64,000 nucleotides of DNA from JAJACP01 sp964350245 (GCA_964350245.1 CAYGJC010000007.1:28857-92856); one strand, 5' to 3'. Positions 1 to 9,608 are shown, counted from the stretch's first letter. Made by a program: numbers and translations. Notes: generated by a model from the letters alone, not told the origin.

Positions 1-22
1 ATTTTGACATGCAAGAAATGTT

Positions 23-1075
23 TTACCGTAAGGCAAGGGTAGCCTCTTGGAAAAAGGGCTTGCTTGGAATAAAATTTGGGCTGGTATCTCCGGCATAGAT
101 TTCTCCATTGGACAGAGGTAGCTTTGTTACCGGAGCTCCCTTTTGTAAGTTTAGCTTATCGATATTGACCCAAAAAACATTGGGTCTATCTGTGCTTTCG
201 AAGTAGTAAACTCTGTGCTGCAAGTCTGAAACGCTCCGCCAAATCGTGGCAGCTACATTGGGTTTGCCTGAAACTTGTTTGGTAAAGGGCACTGAGGCAT
301 TTCTAATGAGAGAAAATCCAATGGCAATGGCATGTTTCTCAACGGCAGTCTCTGAGGCATTATCCACGTAAAAAGAGGTTCTTACAAATCGATCGTCAGG
401 TTCTGCTGTGCCAGGCAAAAAAGCTCCCTTAAGGTTTTGCCAGTAGGCATTTAGAACGAGCTGTTTATCAAAATTTGGCTCATTGGTCATCACTGTGTAT
501 TTCTTACTTTGGTATACAACCAGCTTGCCGTCAATATATTCGAAAATGGCATTGTCCCCTGTTGGGTCCGTGATCGCCAAGTGGACTGCAGGGTAGTCTC
601 CGTTGGGAAGTAATTGGGCGGTCATGTTGAACTTGTCTTGGCTAAAATCTTCGACAGCCTCCCGAACGGTTGCATAGTTATCTAAAAAGTACTGTGCCCA
701 GCTCAGGATAGACATATTTTGGCGACTTTCTTTAGGCTTTCCGTAGTCAGCAGTAGCCAAATAGAGTAGATTTGCGTTAAGGCCTTCTGTATTCAATCCA
801 TCAGTAGTGGCAATATTGTAACCGCAGGCAATGACACTTCCATACTTAGAAGTCCATTGAACACTATTGGCTTCTTTGCTACCGCGTTTTGTGATTCCTG
901 CAGGAATGGCCCACAGGTCTGTTTTGATGTCCTCAACCCAGTCCATCGACCTGCCGGTAACAACGATGTTTTCCATTCCATTGTAAGTTAACCTTGTGCA
1001 GGCATCTACTTCTGCAGGTGAAAACACGATGATGGATAAGGCTAAAAGAATCGCTTTTTTGCATAGTTTCTGCAT
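23..1075 (-). CDS. Exported choloylglycine hydrolase-family linear amidase
   Basis: 350 residues. An N-terminal nucleophile (Ntn) amidase of the bile-salt hydrolase / penicillin V acylase family, which hydrolyses linear C-N amide bonds. A hydrophobic signal sequence (about residues 6-21) precedes ACTRLTY; Cys26 would become the N-terminal nucleophile after processing. Arg42 and Asp45 in GRSMDW sit at the spacing (+16, +19) seen for Arg18/Asp21 of clostridial bile-salt hydrolase, and DRFVR (about 229-233) matches the conserved family arginine. Length fits the exported cluster of the family. The gene is divergent from katA with about 80 bases between starts. Substrate is not predictable: bile salts, acyl-amides or acyl-homoserine lactones are all possible. 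Family call is firm, substrate unknown. Confidence 0.85.
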   Translation of the reverse strand: MQKLCKKAILLALSIIVFSPAEVDACTRLTYNGMENIVVTGRSMDWVEDIKTDLWAIPAGITKRGSKEANSVQWTSKYGSVIACGYNIATTDGLNTEGLNANLLYLATADYGKPKESRQNMSILSWAQYFLDNYATVREAVEDFSQDKFNMTAQLLPNGDYPAVHLAITDPTGDNAIFEYIDGKLVVYQSKKYTVMTNEPNFDKQLVLNAYWQNLKGAFLPGTAEPDDRFVRTSFYVDNASETAVEKHAIAIGFSLIRNASVPFTKQVSGKPNVAATIWRSVSDLQHRVYYFESTDRPNVFWVNIDKLNLQKGAPVTKLPLSNGEIYAGDTSPNFIPSKPFFQEATLALR

Positions 1076-1156
1076 GCATTCACCTATTAGGTTATTTTTT
1101 ACATTTCTGCTATATATACAGGAAAAGATGATTCTATGTCCAAAGGAGAGCCGCAG

Positions 1157-2608
1157 ATGAAAAACGACAACTCAAAGCCGACGACAAATGATGCTGGAAT
1201 CCCCATTTCCAGTGACGAATACTCGCTCACAGTTGGTCCTGATGGGCCTATCTTACTCCAAGACCACTACCTCATCGAACAGATGGCAAACTTTAATCGA
1301 GAAAAAATTCCTGAGCGCCAGCCCCATGCAAAAGGGTCAGGAGCATTTGGGTACTTTGAGGTTACCCAAGATGTGAGTGCTTACACCAAGGCAGCCGTAT
1401 TTCAACCCCGCCAAAAAACAGATACCTTAATCCGGTTTTCGACAGTTGCCGGAGAGCAGGGGAGTCCAGACACATGGCGTGATCCGCGCGGTTTTGCTTT
1501 GAAGTTTTATACAAGCGAGGGAAATTATGATTTGGTTGGCAACAACACTCCCGTGTTTTTTGTGCGCGATCCGATGAAGTTTCAACACTTTATTCGCTCA
1601 CAAAAACGGCGTGCAGACAACGGACTGCGTGACAATGATATGCAGTGGGATTTTTGGACTCTTTCTCCAGAGTCAGCTCATCAAGTGACGTGGCTCATGG
1701 GCGACCGGGGGATCCCTAAGACATGGCGGCACATGAACGGCTATTCCAGTCATACCTACATGTGGGTGAATGCGCAGGGAGAGCGCTTCTTTGTAAAGTA
1801 CCACTTTAAGACCGATCAGGGAATCGATTTTCTGACCCAGGAAGAGGCTGATCGCTTGGCCGGCACTGATGGAGACTACCATCGTCGCGATCTATTTGAG
1901 GCAATTAAACGGGAAGAGTACCCTAGTTGGACACTTAAAGTGCAGATCATGCCGTTTGATGAAGCGGTTTCTTACCGGCTCAATCCCTTTGACTTGACTA
2001 AGGTCTGGCCGCACCAAGATTATCCGCTGCATGAGGTGGGAAGGCTCACACTCAATCGCAACCCAACAGATTTTCACACTGAGATTGAGCAGGCAGCATT
2101 TGAGCCTAACAACATGGTGCCCGGAATTGGCCCTAGCCCCGACAAGATGCTTCTTGCACGCCTTTTTTCGTATGCCGATGCGCATAGAGCTCGTCTTGGG
2201 GTTAATTATAAACAAATCCCTGTGAACCATCCCAAGTGTCCTTTTCACAGTTACAGCAAAGACGGTGCAATGCGAGTAGAAAATGTTTCCGATCCGGTCT
2301 ACGCCCCTAATTCCAAAGGAGGTCCAAAGGCAGATGGCGAGCGGTATCCCCAGTTGGAAGTGTGGGATGCGAGTGGTGAATTTATGCGAGCTGCCTACAC
2401 GCTCAGGAAAGATGACGATGACTGGAGACAAGCAGGGGATTTAGTGCGCAAGGTGATGGATGATGCCCAGCGTGATCGTCTTGTCTCAAATGTTGTGGGG
2501 CATCTTAAGAAAGGAGTGTCAGAGCCTGTCCTACAAAGGGCATTTGCGTACTGGAGTCGCATCGACAAGGATATTGGAGAGAGGGTCAAAAAAGGTGTGC
2601 AGTCATAA
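1157..2608 (+). CDS. katA: Monofunctional haem catalase
   Basis: Decomposes hydrogen peroxide to water and oxygen in the cytoplasm. Small-subunit (clade 3-like) catalase; 483 residues from the chosen start. Visible: distal His in ERQPHAKGSGAFG (residue 57 in this numbering), distal Asn in GNNTPVFF, and the proximal haem-ligand motif RLFSYADAHRARLG near residue 339. An upstream in-frame ATG at 1136 would add seven residues, but an AAAGGAG box (1141-1147) lies inside that extension and is spaced correctly for ATG 1157, so 1157 is preferred. The stop codon abuts the convergent porin gene with no spacer and no terminator. Catalase is absent from Chlamydiaceae but known in environmental chlamydiae, so it argues for a host such as an amoeba. 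Confidence 0.95.
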   Translation: MKNDNSKPTTNDAGIPISSDEYSLTVGPDGPILLQDHYLIEQMANFNREKIPERQPHAKGSGAFGYFEVTQDVSAYTKAAVFQPRQKTDTLIRFSTVAGEQGSPDTWRDPRGFALKFYTSEGNYDLVGNNTPVFFVRDPMKFQHFIRSQKRRADNGLRDNDMQWDFWTLSPESAHQVTWLMGDRGIPKTWRHMNGYSSHTYMWVNAQGERFFVKYHFKTDQGIDFLTQEEADRLAGTDGDYHRRDLFEAIKREEYPSWTLKVQIMPFDEAVSYRLNPFDLTKVWPHQDYPLHEVGRLTLNRNPTDFHTEIEQAAFEPNNMVPGIGPSPDKMLLARLFSYADAHRARLGVNYKQIPVNHPKCPFHSYSKDGAMRVENVSDPVYAPNSKGGPKADGERYPQLEVWDASGEFMRAAYTLRKDDDDWRQAGDLVRKVMDDAQRDRLVSNVVGHLKKGVSEPVLQRAFAYWSRIDKDIGERVKKGVQS

Positions 2609-3643
2609 CTAAAAATGAAGGCCTAAACCAAGAAAAAAACCATGTACATAAAAGTCACTGTATTGGTTGGTTGAGAGGCCTGGGCTCTGACTATCAGTAA
2701 AGAGGAGCTTTGAAGTGCCATTTATATATGTCGCAATTTCATACCCACATCCAATTGAGGCGCGCACGCGGCTAAAAGAGCAAGAATGATCGATGCTGAA
2801 TCGAATAACCAACTCAGGAACAATACGCCACAGACTTTGCTGTGTAACACTCGATTCTATTCCTATTGCATTGAATGAAAACATTTTGCACTTAGAATTC
2901 ACAGGAATCAGACTTCCTGTGGCCGTGAATGTATAGGAGAGATGGCGTGGATGCCAGCAAAAAAGATGACCCGGTTCAAAGATAGTAATTACGCCAAGTT
3001 GGGGTCCCAATCCTTTTGTGTGGGCGTGAAACACGATCTGTTCTTGAGGTCCAAGTGTCTCTGCATAGTTGATTACCTCGTGGTATCGAAGGTAGATCCA
3101 CTCTATTCCTTCACGCAAACAGAGGCGACCCAGACCAAACTTCCAGATCCTTTCATCAAAGAGGCATTCCGCCTTTTGGTACATCACACCAATACGAGAA
3201 GAGGCCGTTCCTGAAAAGGGTTCTGAGACATTGGGTAGATTGGGGATAGCAGCAACTGGCCACAATTGAGGAGCAGATCTATTATCTTGAGTGGATTCCC
3301 TGGAACAAGCAAAAACGTGCGTCCATTTTAATCGAAAGTCGATACAGGAATTGTATAATGCATACTTCCCCTCAACACGGAAACCGGGCGCGAACCCAAC
3401 GGGATTATTCTTTCGTTTGCCGCTTGGGGTTGGATGGCCGGCGCCATCATCCACGCTGCCGACTATCGTGTAGTATGTCCCATCGAAAGAAGGGGAAAAA
3501 TAGAGCGCTTCTCCATGTACAGACCATGTCTGCTGTCCTGAGTTTGCCCATGCTGAAAGAGAAACAAAAAGGCATAGTAGAATTGTTCTAGTTGCAGTCA
3601 ACAGCGAGCCGGCAATTTTATTGCTTTTTCGGCATTGAATCAT
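2609..3643 (-). CDS. Legionella-MOMP-like outer membrane beta-barrel protein
   Basis: 344 residues. Signal peptide (hydrophobic ILLCLFVSLSAWA, about residues 21-33), then WSVHGEALYFSPSFDG, which resembles the first barrel strands of the Legionella major outer membrane protein family (Pfam PF05150 type), and FRLKWTHVF near residue 105. The protein ends in an aromatic strand (HGFFLGLGLHF), as expected for Bam-assembled barrels. Probable porin in the outer membrane; this family is distinct from the chlamydial MOMP-like proteins at the end of the window. It has several cysteines, compatible with disulphide cross-linking of the chlamydial envelope. Family assignment is by pattern and not certain; barrel nature is well supported. 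Confidence 0.7.
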   Translation of the reverse strand: MIQCRKSNKIAGSLLTATRTILLCLFVSLSAWANSGQQTWSVHGEALYFSPSFDGTYYTIVGSVDDGAGHPTPSGKRKNNPVGFAPGFRVEGKYALYNSCIDFRLKWTHVFACSRESTQDNRSAPQLWPVAAIPNLPNVSEPFSGTASSRIGVMYQKAECLFDERIWKFGLGRLCLREGIEWIYLRYHEVINYAETLGPQEQIVFHAHTKGLGPQLGVITIFEPGHLFCWHPRHLSYTFTATGSLIPVNSKCKMFSFNAIGIESSVTQQSLWRIVPELVIRFSIDHSCSFSRVRASIGCGYEIATYINGTSKLLFTDSQSPGLSTNQYSDFYVHGFFLGLGLHF

Positions 3644-3810
3644 AAGAGAATTGAATGAGTCAATAGCGTTTCAACACAACCTTTAATATACCTAGATCGA
3701 GCAGGCGGTATTCGCATGCACAGCATTTCTCAACACCCATAATCCACTCGCCCATAAAGCAAGCTGTGTTGTATCATCCTCCCTTCTAAATTTTGAAGGG
3801 ATCGAGAGTC

Positions 3811-5046
3811 GTGTTGCGAGGAATTTTTGTTTTTTGCCTGTTTGTAGTAGCCACGTATTTGAGTGGGGAAGAGATTAAGGCTTATGTCACAAATCAAAGT
3901 GGGGGAACCGTTTCTGTTATTGATGAGTCTACAGATACGGTTGTAGATACAATTCCTGTAGGCAGCTCTCCGACTGGAGTGGAAGTCTCTCCTGATGGCA
4001 CGATTTCCTACGTAGCGATCCAAGGCCAAGATAGGTTAAGTGTTATTGATACAGAAACAGATACAGTGATCGACACGATTTCAGTGGGAGATTTTCCTTC
4101 GTATGTTGCCTTCGCTCCGGATGGTGTTAAGGCTTATGTGACCAATTTATTTGATTCTACTGTTTCCATTGTGGATGTGGGCAGTAGCATGGAAGTCGGC
4201 ACGATTAATGTGGCGGCTTTGCCGGTAGATGTAGTGATTTTACCGGATGGTTTAAAGGCTTATGTAACTAGCTTTGGCACCAATAATGTAACGGTAATCG
4301 ATGTTGTCAATGAGACTGTACTAACAACGATTCCAGTGGGGTCAACTTCTGCTGAAGCAGCTGTTACTCCTGATGGGTCTAAGTTATACGTTACAGTTTT
4401 CGGTAACGATACGGTTGTTGTCATTGATACAGCCACCGATACGGTTACGACGACGATTTCTGTTGCTGACCAGCCAATTAGTGCCGCAGCTTCCCCGAAT
4501 GGCGATAAAGTTTATGTCGGTACTCAAGGAGACGTACCCACCGATCTGATCTTTGTGATCGATGTGGCGACAGACTCGGTCACAAGTACCATCGGAGTGG
4601 GAAATAATCCCAATGGCATTGCGTTTACCCCGGATGGGACAAAGGCGTATGTGGCGAATCGCTTTAGCAATAATGTCTCTATTATTGATGCACAAACAGA
4701 TACAAACGTAGGAAGCATTCCGGTGGGTTCCCGCCCAGTTGGAGTGGCCTTTGCCCCATCACTTATCATTGATGTCATGGGCGCCAGCAATATGAACATC
4801 TTTTTGACTCAAACAGACCTCTATAATCGCATTACCTGGACACCTCCTGCTGGAGCAAACGTTGTAGAGTACAGGATTTATCTCAACGCGGATTTAACCG
4901 ATCTTATCGGAGTTGTGAGTGCAAGTGCTCCTCTTGTTTTTGAGGACCACAATAAAATAAGAGGAGAGGTCACTACCTACTACGTGGCAGCGTATAACGG
5001 TCCTAGCCTTGTGGGGCTGGGTTCGGTTCAAGTTGTGACAGATTGA
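3811..5046 (+). CDS. Secreted YVTN-type beta-propeller protein
   Basis: About 411 residues. Hydrophobic N-terminus (GIFVFCLFVVATYLSG) followed by repeated ~42-residue blades with the motif xxKAYVTNxxxxTVSVID...TVxxTIPVGxxPxGVAxxPDG (roughly residues 30-330), then a C-terminal fibronectin-like stretch (NRITWTPPAG ... EYRIYLN). Such 40-residue YVTN propellers occur in surface-layer and binding proteins of archaea and bacteria; no enzymatic residues are seen. No ATG is suitably placed: the open frame begins with TTG at 3793, while GAAGGGA (3795-3801) is spaced for GTG 3811, which I take as the start. Lies between two outer-membrane barrels, so a surface or periplasmic role is inferred. Repeats such as KAYVTN recur at DNA level, a possible source of blade-number variation. 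Confidence 0.75.
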   Translation: MLRGIFVFCLFVVATYLSGEEIKAYVTNQSGGTVSVIDESTDTVVDTIPVGSSPTGVEVSPDGTISYVAIQGQDRLSVIDTETDTVIDTISVGDFPSYVAFAPDGVKAYVTNLFDSTVSIVDVGSSMEVGTINVAALPVDVVILPDGLKAYVTSFGTNNVTVIDVVNETVLTTIPVGSTSAEAAVTPDGSKLYVTVFGNDTVVVIDTATDTVTTTISVADQPISAAASPNGDKVYVGTQGDVPTDLIFVIDVATDSVTSTIGVGNNPNGIAFTPDGTKAYVANRFSNNVSIIDAQTDTNVGSIPVGSRPVGVAFAPSLIIDVMGASNMNIFLTQTDLYNRITWTPPAGANVVEYRIYLNADLTDLIGVVSASAPLVFEDHNKIRGEVTTYYVAAYNGPSLVGLGSVQVVTD

Positions 5047-5145
5047 TATCAGTGAGATCATCTGAAAAAATCTTTATTTAACCTGTTGAGAATGCTACGC
5101 TCCTCACCCTATGAATAGGAGAGGGGTGCAACAAACGACGTGTGC

Positions 5146-6672
5146 ATGATGAAACGGCTGCTAATCGCTCTCTTAATGAATTTTTCTTGTCTTGGGGCTT
5201 TTCCTGGTTTTTATGTGGGAGGGGCGGTAGGTGGGCATCTAACTGAAGGGGCTCAGGCTGGGGGAGTTGTCGGAACGTTTTCTGATAATGTGTATCCCTC
5301 CGATTTACAAAATGATGTGTTTAGTCGCGATAGTGTAGGCTTACTTTACGCGGGGTATGGTGTCGGGTGGCGTTCTGTATACCTAGGTGCCGAAGGGTTT
5401 ATCCAATTGGGGCATGCTCAGCTGAAAAACGCCCGGTTTGGAAATAATTTGACGATTGTAGGTAATGCCGCAACATTCATTTCTTCCTCCGAAGTAGAGT
5501 CATCTATTAACTGTTTTCAGAGCGGAGTCGACTTTTTACCGGGATGGTCTCTCGGCCCAGCTACGCTGCTCTACGGGAGAATGGGTATTGGGGTCGCTAG
5601 AGCAAAGTTAGAAGTGCGTAGCCTAAATGTTGGTCAATCCCTATTTGGTTCAGGAGAATTATTTCTAAACTTATCTAGTAGAAAGACATTGGCTACCCTG
5701 CGTGCCGGTGCGGGAATTGAACATAGACTGACTTCTCACTTCTCGTTGCGAAGTGATTATATCTTTACAGATTATGGAAAACTCTCCGTGAGCGGTGTAC
5801 GGACGGGGACAAGTTCGGGCTTTGCTTTTCCAATGACTTTAAATAGCGATACCAGGCTGCATTTGTATGATCATGCAGTGCTGTTGGGAATCTCCTACCA
5901 TTTCTGTTGTCAAGAGGCTATCTGTACTGATGCATGTTCTGCGCTCTCGGCTTTCAATGGATTTTATCTTGGAGGGGCTGTAGGAGGAAGTGCATTAACC
6001 GCTAGCCAACGTGGCTTTGCTTCAGGAGAGAATCCTTCACGCAATCAAACCATTCAGACTCTAAATGCGCCCTCACAGCTCTATAACAACCAATTCCAAG
6101 GGTTGTTTTTCCTGGGATATGGAAGATTGTGGAAGAGTGTTTTTTTGGGAGGGGATGTCTTTGTCTCTGCGGCCTCACATAGTGCAATAGATTATAAAGT
6201 GCAGGAACTATTTTACCTTCCTAGTAATGACACGCTGTATGCTACCTCTTGCGATACTTCGGTAGAATCTTCAACGTGTCAGTATGGATTCGATCTAAGG
6301 CCAGGTGTTTTGCTTTCACCACTTACCCTTCTCTATGCAAGGGCTGGCATCTCTGCAGCAGAAATTAGAGCGAACTCCAAAGCGCAGTTTAACGCGAATA
6401 ATGGATCGGGAATAACCTGGTTTTTGCCGGAAGAAGTTTCAGCTCGCACATGGACAGCTGCTTTTCGGCTCGGGTTGGGTGTTGAGCAACGATTAACAGC
6501 TAGGCTTCATTTGCGCGGGGACTATGTATTCACAAACTATGGCATAGCCTCGTTCAATAGCAGAGCTACCGGCCAGGACAGCGAAGGCGATGCGACTTTC
6601 CTCAGCAATACTCTCTCTACCCACCTGCAAAATCACGCCATTTTTGTAGGTCTTACCTACTACTTCCGCTGA
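5146..6672 (+). CDS. Outer membrane protein with two tandem OmpA/Opa-type barrels
   Basis: 508 residues. Signal peptide (MKRLLIALLMNFSCLGA), then two homologous halves: the first begins FPGFYVGGAVGG and the second, after about 260 residues, FNGFYLGGAVGG. Each half carries barrel strands, GxGVEQRL/GAGIEHRL and a closing strand (DHAVLLGISYHF; NHAIFVGLTYYFR). Each half has the size of an eight-stranded OMP_b-brl (PF13505-like) porin, so this is an internal duplication of a whole barrel. Cysteines lie at the joint (CCQEAICTDAC). GTG 5140, ATG 5146 and ATG 5149 are all possible starts; none has a clear Shine-Dalgarno box. The last 13 bases overlap the convergent pgmB stop. Localisation is well supported; function unknown. 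Confidence 0.75.
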   Translation: MMKRLLIALLMNFSCLGAFPGFYVGGAVGGHLTEGAQAGGVVGTFSDNVYPSDLQNDVFSRDSVGLLYAGYGVGWRSVYLGAEGFIQLGHAQLKNARFGNNLTIVGNAATFISSSEVESSINCFQSGVDFLPGWSLGPATLLYGRMGIGVARAKLEVRSLNVGQSLFGSGELFLNLSSRKTLATLRAGAGIEHRLTSHFSLRSDYIFTDYGKLSVSGVRTGTSSGFAFPMTLNSDTRLHLYDHAVLLGISYHFCCQEAICTDACSALSAFNGFYLGGAVGGSALTASQRGFASGENPSRNQTIQTLNAPSQLYNNQFQGLFFLGYGRLWKSVFLGGDVFVSAASHSAIDYKVQELFYLPSNDTLYATSCDTSVESSTCQYGFDLRPGVLLSPLTLLYARAGISAAEIRANSKAQFNANNGSGITWFLPEEVSARTWTAAFRLGLGVEQRLTARLHLRGDYVFTNYGIASFNSRATGQDSEGDATFLSNTLSTHLQNHAIFVGLTYYFR

Positions 6673-7412
6673 TTTAGACTGGAGGCGCTTTCGAGGAAGG
6701 CGGAAAGGTCATTCACAACGATGTCTGCCCCGTGCTGTCTAAGTCCTTCGGCATAGTTTTCGCGGTTAATGCCCACGACAAGACCAAAGCCACCTGCTTT
6801 GCCCGCTTGCACTCCGGCCTCGGCATCTTCAACGACCACACAATCTGAAGGGTTAAATCCAAGCTTTTGCGCAGCATTTAAATACGTATCCGGAGCCGGT
6901 TTTCCTCTAAGATTGAGTTTTTCCGTTTCATTGCCATCGCAAATGGTATCAAATAGCGCGGTGAGCTTTTCTTTATCGAGGATGTCGCGGCAATGTTTGC
7001 TAGAAGAAACAACACCTATGTGGATCTTTTTTTGACGTAAAATGCGGATGAGTTCCACGGTCGACAGAAAGACTTCAACTCCTTGCGTGGAAACCAACTG
7101 CGAGAAGTAGCGATCCTTCAGGTTTCCTAAAGCAACAACAGAGCTCAAGCCGGGAGGATCGTCAGGGCTGCCATAGGGAAGAACGATGTTTCTAGATTTT
7201 AAAAAACCCTCCACTCCATCATAGCGCGCCTTCCCATCAACATAGTCGCGGTAATCATGCTCACGATCAAACGGGGGATTCTTACCGGGCAGGCTTGTGA
7301 GAAAATCATCAAACGCTTTTTGCCACGCAGTAGCATGTAAGCTGGCTGTCTTCGTAATCACCCCATCTAAGTCAAAAAGAACTGCCTTATAATGGTAGAT
7401 TTTGTCGTTCAT
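6660..7412 (-). CDS. pgmB: Beta-phosphoglucomutase (HAD superfamily)
   Basis: 250 residues. Interconverts beta-glucose-1-phosphate and glucose-6-phosphate in the cytoplasm. HAD motif I is FDLDGVIT (Asp14 phosphorylated, Asp16 general acid-base), motif II GVVSSS (about 123-128), motif III lysine in RGKPAPD and motif IV in VVEDAEAG. The helical cap carries DGKARYDGVEGF, close to the substrate-loop signature of beta-PGMs (KxxxxxG...R). Its start codon lies 26 bases inside the end of the GH65 phosphorylase gene, which makes the beta-glucose-1-phosphate substrate, so the two are translationally coupled and functionally paired. Family and reaction are confident because of this pairing. Confidence 0.9.
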   Translation of the reverse strand: MNDKIYHYKAVLFDLDGVITKTASLHATAWQKAFDDFLTSLPGKNPPFDREHDYRDYVDGKARYDGVEGFLKSRNIVLPYGSPDDPPGLSSVVALGNLKDRYFSQLVSTQGVEVFLSTVELIRILRQKKIHIGVVSSSKHCRDILDKEKLTALFDTICDGNETEKLNLRGKPAPDTYLNAAQKLGFNPSDCVVVEDAEAGVQAGKAGGFGLVVGINRENYAEGLRQHGADIVVNDLSAFLESASSLNQRK

Positions 7413-9591
7413 GAGGCTCTCCTATTTTTTTCAAACAAATCTCATCATTGCCATGGGCAATGGTTAAGGGGTCTCCCTTAATGAGGGTGTAGGTGGTGTA
7501 AGCTTGTGTCAAACAGATGTGGATTTGACTAGCGCGTATCTTAAGTTTAAATTCCATCCGATTCCATGCTTCAGGCAGCCGGGGACGGAAGGAGATAGTG
7601 CCGTCGTCATCACGCATTCCGGCAAATCCATACACAAGATAGAGCCAAGAACCACCCATCGAGGCGATATGGACACCATCCCGAACGTTGTGATTGATAT
7701 TTTCCAGATCCATCTCGACAGTTTCGGTGAAGTAGCGCAAGCTTTTCCGATGATCCCCAATTTCGGCTGCTAAAATCCCTTGGATGCAGTCTGAAAGGGA
7801 AGAGTCGCCGGTTGTTAGGGGATCATAGAAGGCGTAGTTGTCTTTGATCTGCTTGTCAGTGAAATGTTTACGCAATAAAAACATAGCCAAAAGCAAATCG
7901 GATTGTTTGAGTACTTGCTTACGGTAGATCTCAAGTGGATGGTAGTGTAAAAGGAGTGGATAGTGCTCGGGAGGCGTGTTCGCAAAATCCCATGGTTCTC
8001 TTTCAAAGAAATTGTCATCTTGGGGAAAGATACCGGTATGTTCATCGTAAGGGATCAACATGTGTTCAGCTGCGTGCTTCCATGCATCTTCGGGCTTTTT
8101 TACCATCCGGTGAGCAAAGAGAAGATTTTCACGTGCCATGAGGTTGGTATACACATTGTTGTTCACTAAGGCCGTATACTCGTCGGGGCCTGTGACCTCA
8201 TGGATCTGAAAATTCTTTCCGTTGAAAAAACCCAGGTCACACCAAAATTGTGCCGTATCGATGAGCATCTCTTCTCCAAACTCTTCGATGATGCCGGCAT
8301 CACCGGTGACATCAAAGTACTTCTTGAGTGCATAGATGATATCGGCATTGATGTGGTATTGCGCCGTTCCTGCAGGATAGTAGGCAGAGGCCTCCTCACC
8401 ATTGATTGTCCTCCATGCAAAAAGAGCGCCTTTGTGATTTAAGGTTTTGGCTCGTTCACGGGCATGGGGGAGGAGAGTATGACGAAATTTGAGTAGGTTG
8501 CGCGCAATGACGGGCTGTGTATAGACGAAAAAAGGAAGCACATAAATCATGCTATCCCAAAAATAATGCCCTTCATATCCCTGTCCTGTCAGCCCCTTCG
8601 CTGCAATTCCGCGCTCGCCGCTCTTGCCTACAGATTGCAAGATTTGGAAGAGACTGAACCTAATCCCTTGTTGCGCGGCCTCATTGCCGTCGATGATCAC
8701 ATCGGCATCCTTCCAAAAGAGATCGAGATACGCTTTTTGTTCTTGGAGAAGAGCGGAAAACCCCTCCTGGACAGCCTGCTCAAGAGGGAGTTGAATCTGC
8801 TCTTTTGTGGCTCCATAGGCCATGTACTTGTACAGACGGAAAGGGGCGTCTGGTTTGAGATTGATAGTATAGACAACTTTTCCAACGCTTTCGTTAGAGC
8901 TGCTTGTCACTGTGTAACTAGATTTTGTGGATACTCTATGTTCAGCGCTAACAGCGAGGGTGAGTTTGCTATTTTGGGTGGTATGAGAAGAGAATAGCCG
9001 CTCTTGATCAGCACAGTTCTCAACGGGTAAAAGCACTTTCCCATAGAGGGCCGCAGCGGCTCTGGGGTCCCACTCGTTTAACTGGTTGCTCTCATTGCTG
9101 AGCATTTCTGAGGAAACTGTGACCTGAACCTCTTCATCGGTGCGAATTTCATAGGAAATCACACCGATTTCCCTTCTATGGAGTGAGATGAGTCGCTCGC
9201 TTCTGACATGAAGCGTCTTGCCTGAAAGCGTTTTAAAGGTCACCTCTCTGAACAAGGTGCCTTTCTGCATATCCAGAATGCGACTGTAATCGATTACTTC
9301 TGCCCTGCTGAGGTCAAAGGGTTCTCCCTCAACATTGAGCCTGATAATTTTACAATCTGTCAGATTGATGATCGTCTGGCTATTTTTGGCATAGCCGTAG
9401 GCTTCCTCTCCATAGGTAAGGGGACGAAACTCGTAGAAACCGTTTATGTAGGTGCCGTTCTGATAGACAGGGGTCCCTTCTTCAAAATTTCCTCGGAATC
9501 CTAAATAACCGTTTCCAACTGAAAAGATGGACTCACTTTGTGGCAAGAGTGCAGCACGAAAGCTCTTTTTCACAGATGCGCCAAGGATCAA
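7387..9591 (-). CDS. GH65 disaccharide phosphorylase (5' end frameshifted)
   Basis: Inverting phosphorylase splitting an alpha-glucosyl disaccharide (maltose, trehalose, kojibiose or nigerose type) with phosphate to glucose and beta-glucose-1-phosphate. Readable part is 734 residues: ESIFSVGNGYLGFRGNFEEG near the N-terminus (family hallmark), catalytic Glu in EVTGPDEY (about residue 471), C-terminal barrel end NHNVRDGVHIASMGGSW. The only in-frame start is TTG at 9591, without a ribosome site. The expected N-terminal strand, YPIDPWRI, is encoded just upstream in another frame (9571-9601); deleting one base from the five-A run (T5 on the plus strand, 9566-9570) joins the two. Either a sequencing error or a young frameshift. 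Follows xfp by a few bases and overlaps pgmB. Substrate cannot be settled from sequence by eye. Confidence 0.85.
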   Translation of the reverse strand: MILGASVKKSFRAALLPQSESIFSVGNGYLGFRGNFEEGTPVYQNGTYINGFYEFRPLTYGEEAYGYAKNSQTIINLTDCKIIRLNVEGEPFDLSRAEVIDYSRILDMQKGTLFREVTFKTLSGKTLHVRSERLISLHRREIGVISYEIRTDEEVQVTVSSEMLSNESNQLNEWDPRAAAALYGKVLLPVENCADQERLFSSHTTQNSKLTLAVSAEHRVSTKSSYTVTSSSNESVGKVVYTINLKPDAPFRLYKYMAYGATKEQIQLPLEQAVQEGFSALLQEQKAYLDLFWKDADVIIDGNEAAQQGIRFSLFQILQSVGKSGERGIAAKGLTGQGYEGHYFWDSMIYVLPFFVYTQPVIARNLLKFRHTLLPHARERAKTLNHKGALFAWRTINGEEASAYYPAGTAQYHINADIIYALKKYFDVTGDAGIIEEFGEEMLIDTAQFWCDLGFFNGKNFQIHEVTGPDEYTALVNNNVYTNLMARENLLFAHRMVKKPEDAWKHAAEHMLIPYDEHTGIFPQDDNFFEREPWDFANTPPEHYPLLLHYHPLEIYRKQVLKQSDLLLAMFLLRKHFTDKQIKDNYAFYDPLTTGDSSLSDCIQGILAAEIGDHRKSLRYFTETVEMDLENINHNVRDGVHIASMGGSWLYLVYGFAGMRDDDGTISFRPRLPEAWNRMEFKLKIRASQIHICLTQAYTTYTLIKGDPLTIAHGNDEICLKKIGEPHERQNLPL

Positions 9592-9608
9592 TCGGATAAA
9601 TGACAGAA

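Noticed and set aside
1892..2431. 179-codon open frame antisense to katA
   Set aside because: Shadow of the catalase gene with no start signal or family features.
4384..4799. Open frames antisense to the YVTN protein
   Set aside because: Arise from the repetitive coding sequence of the propeller; no independent support.
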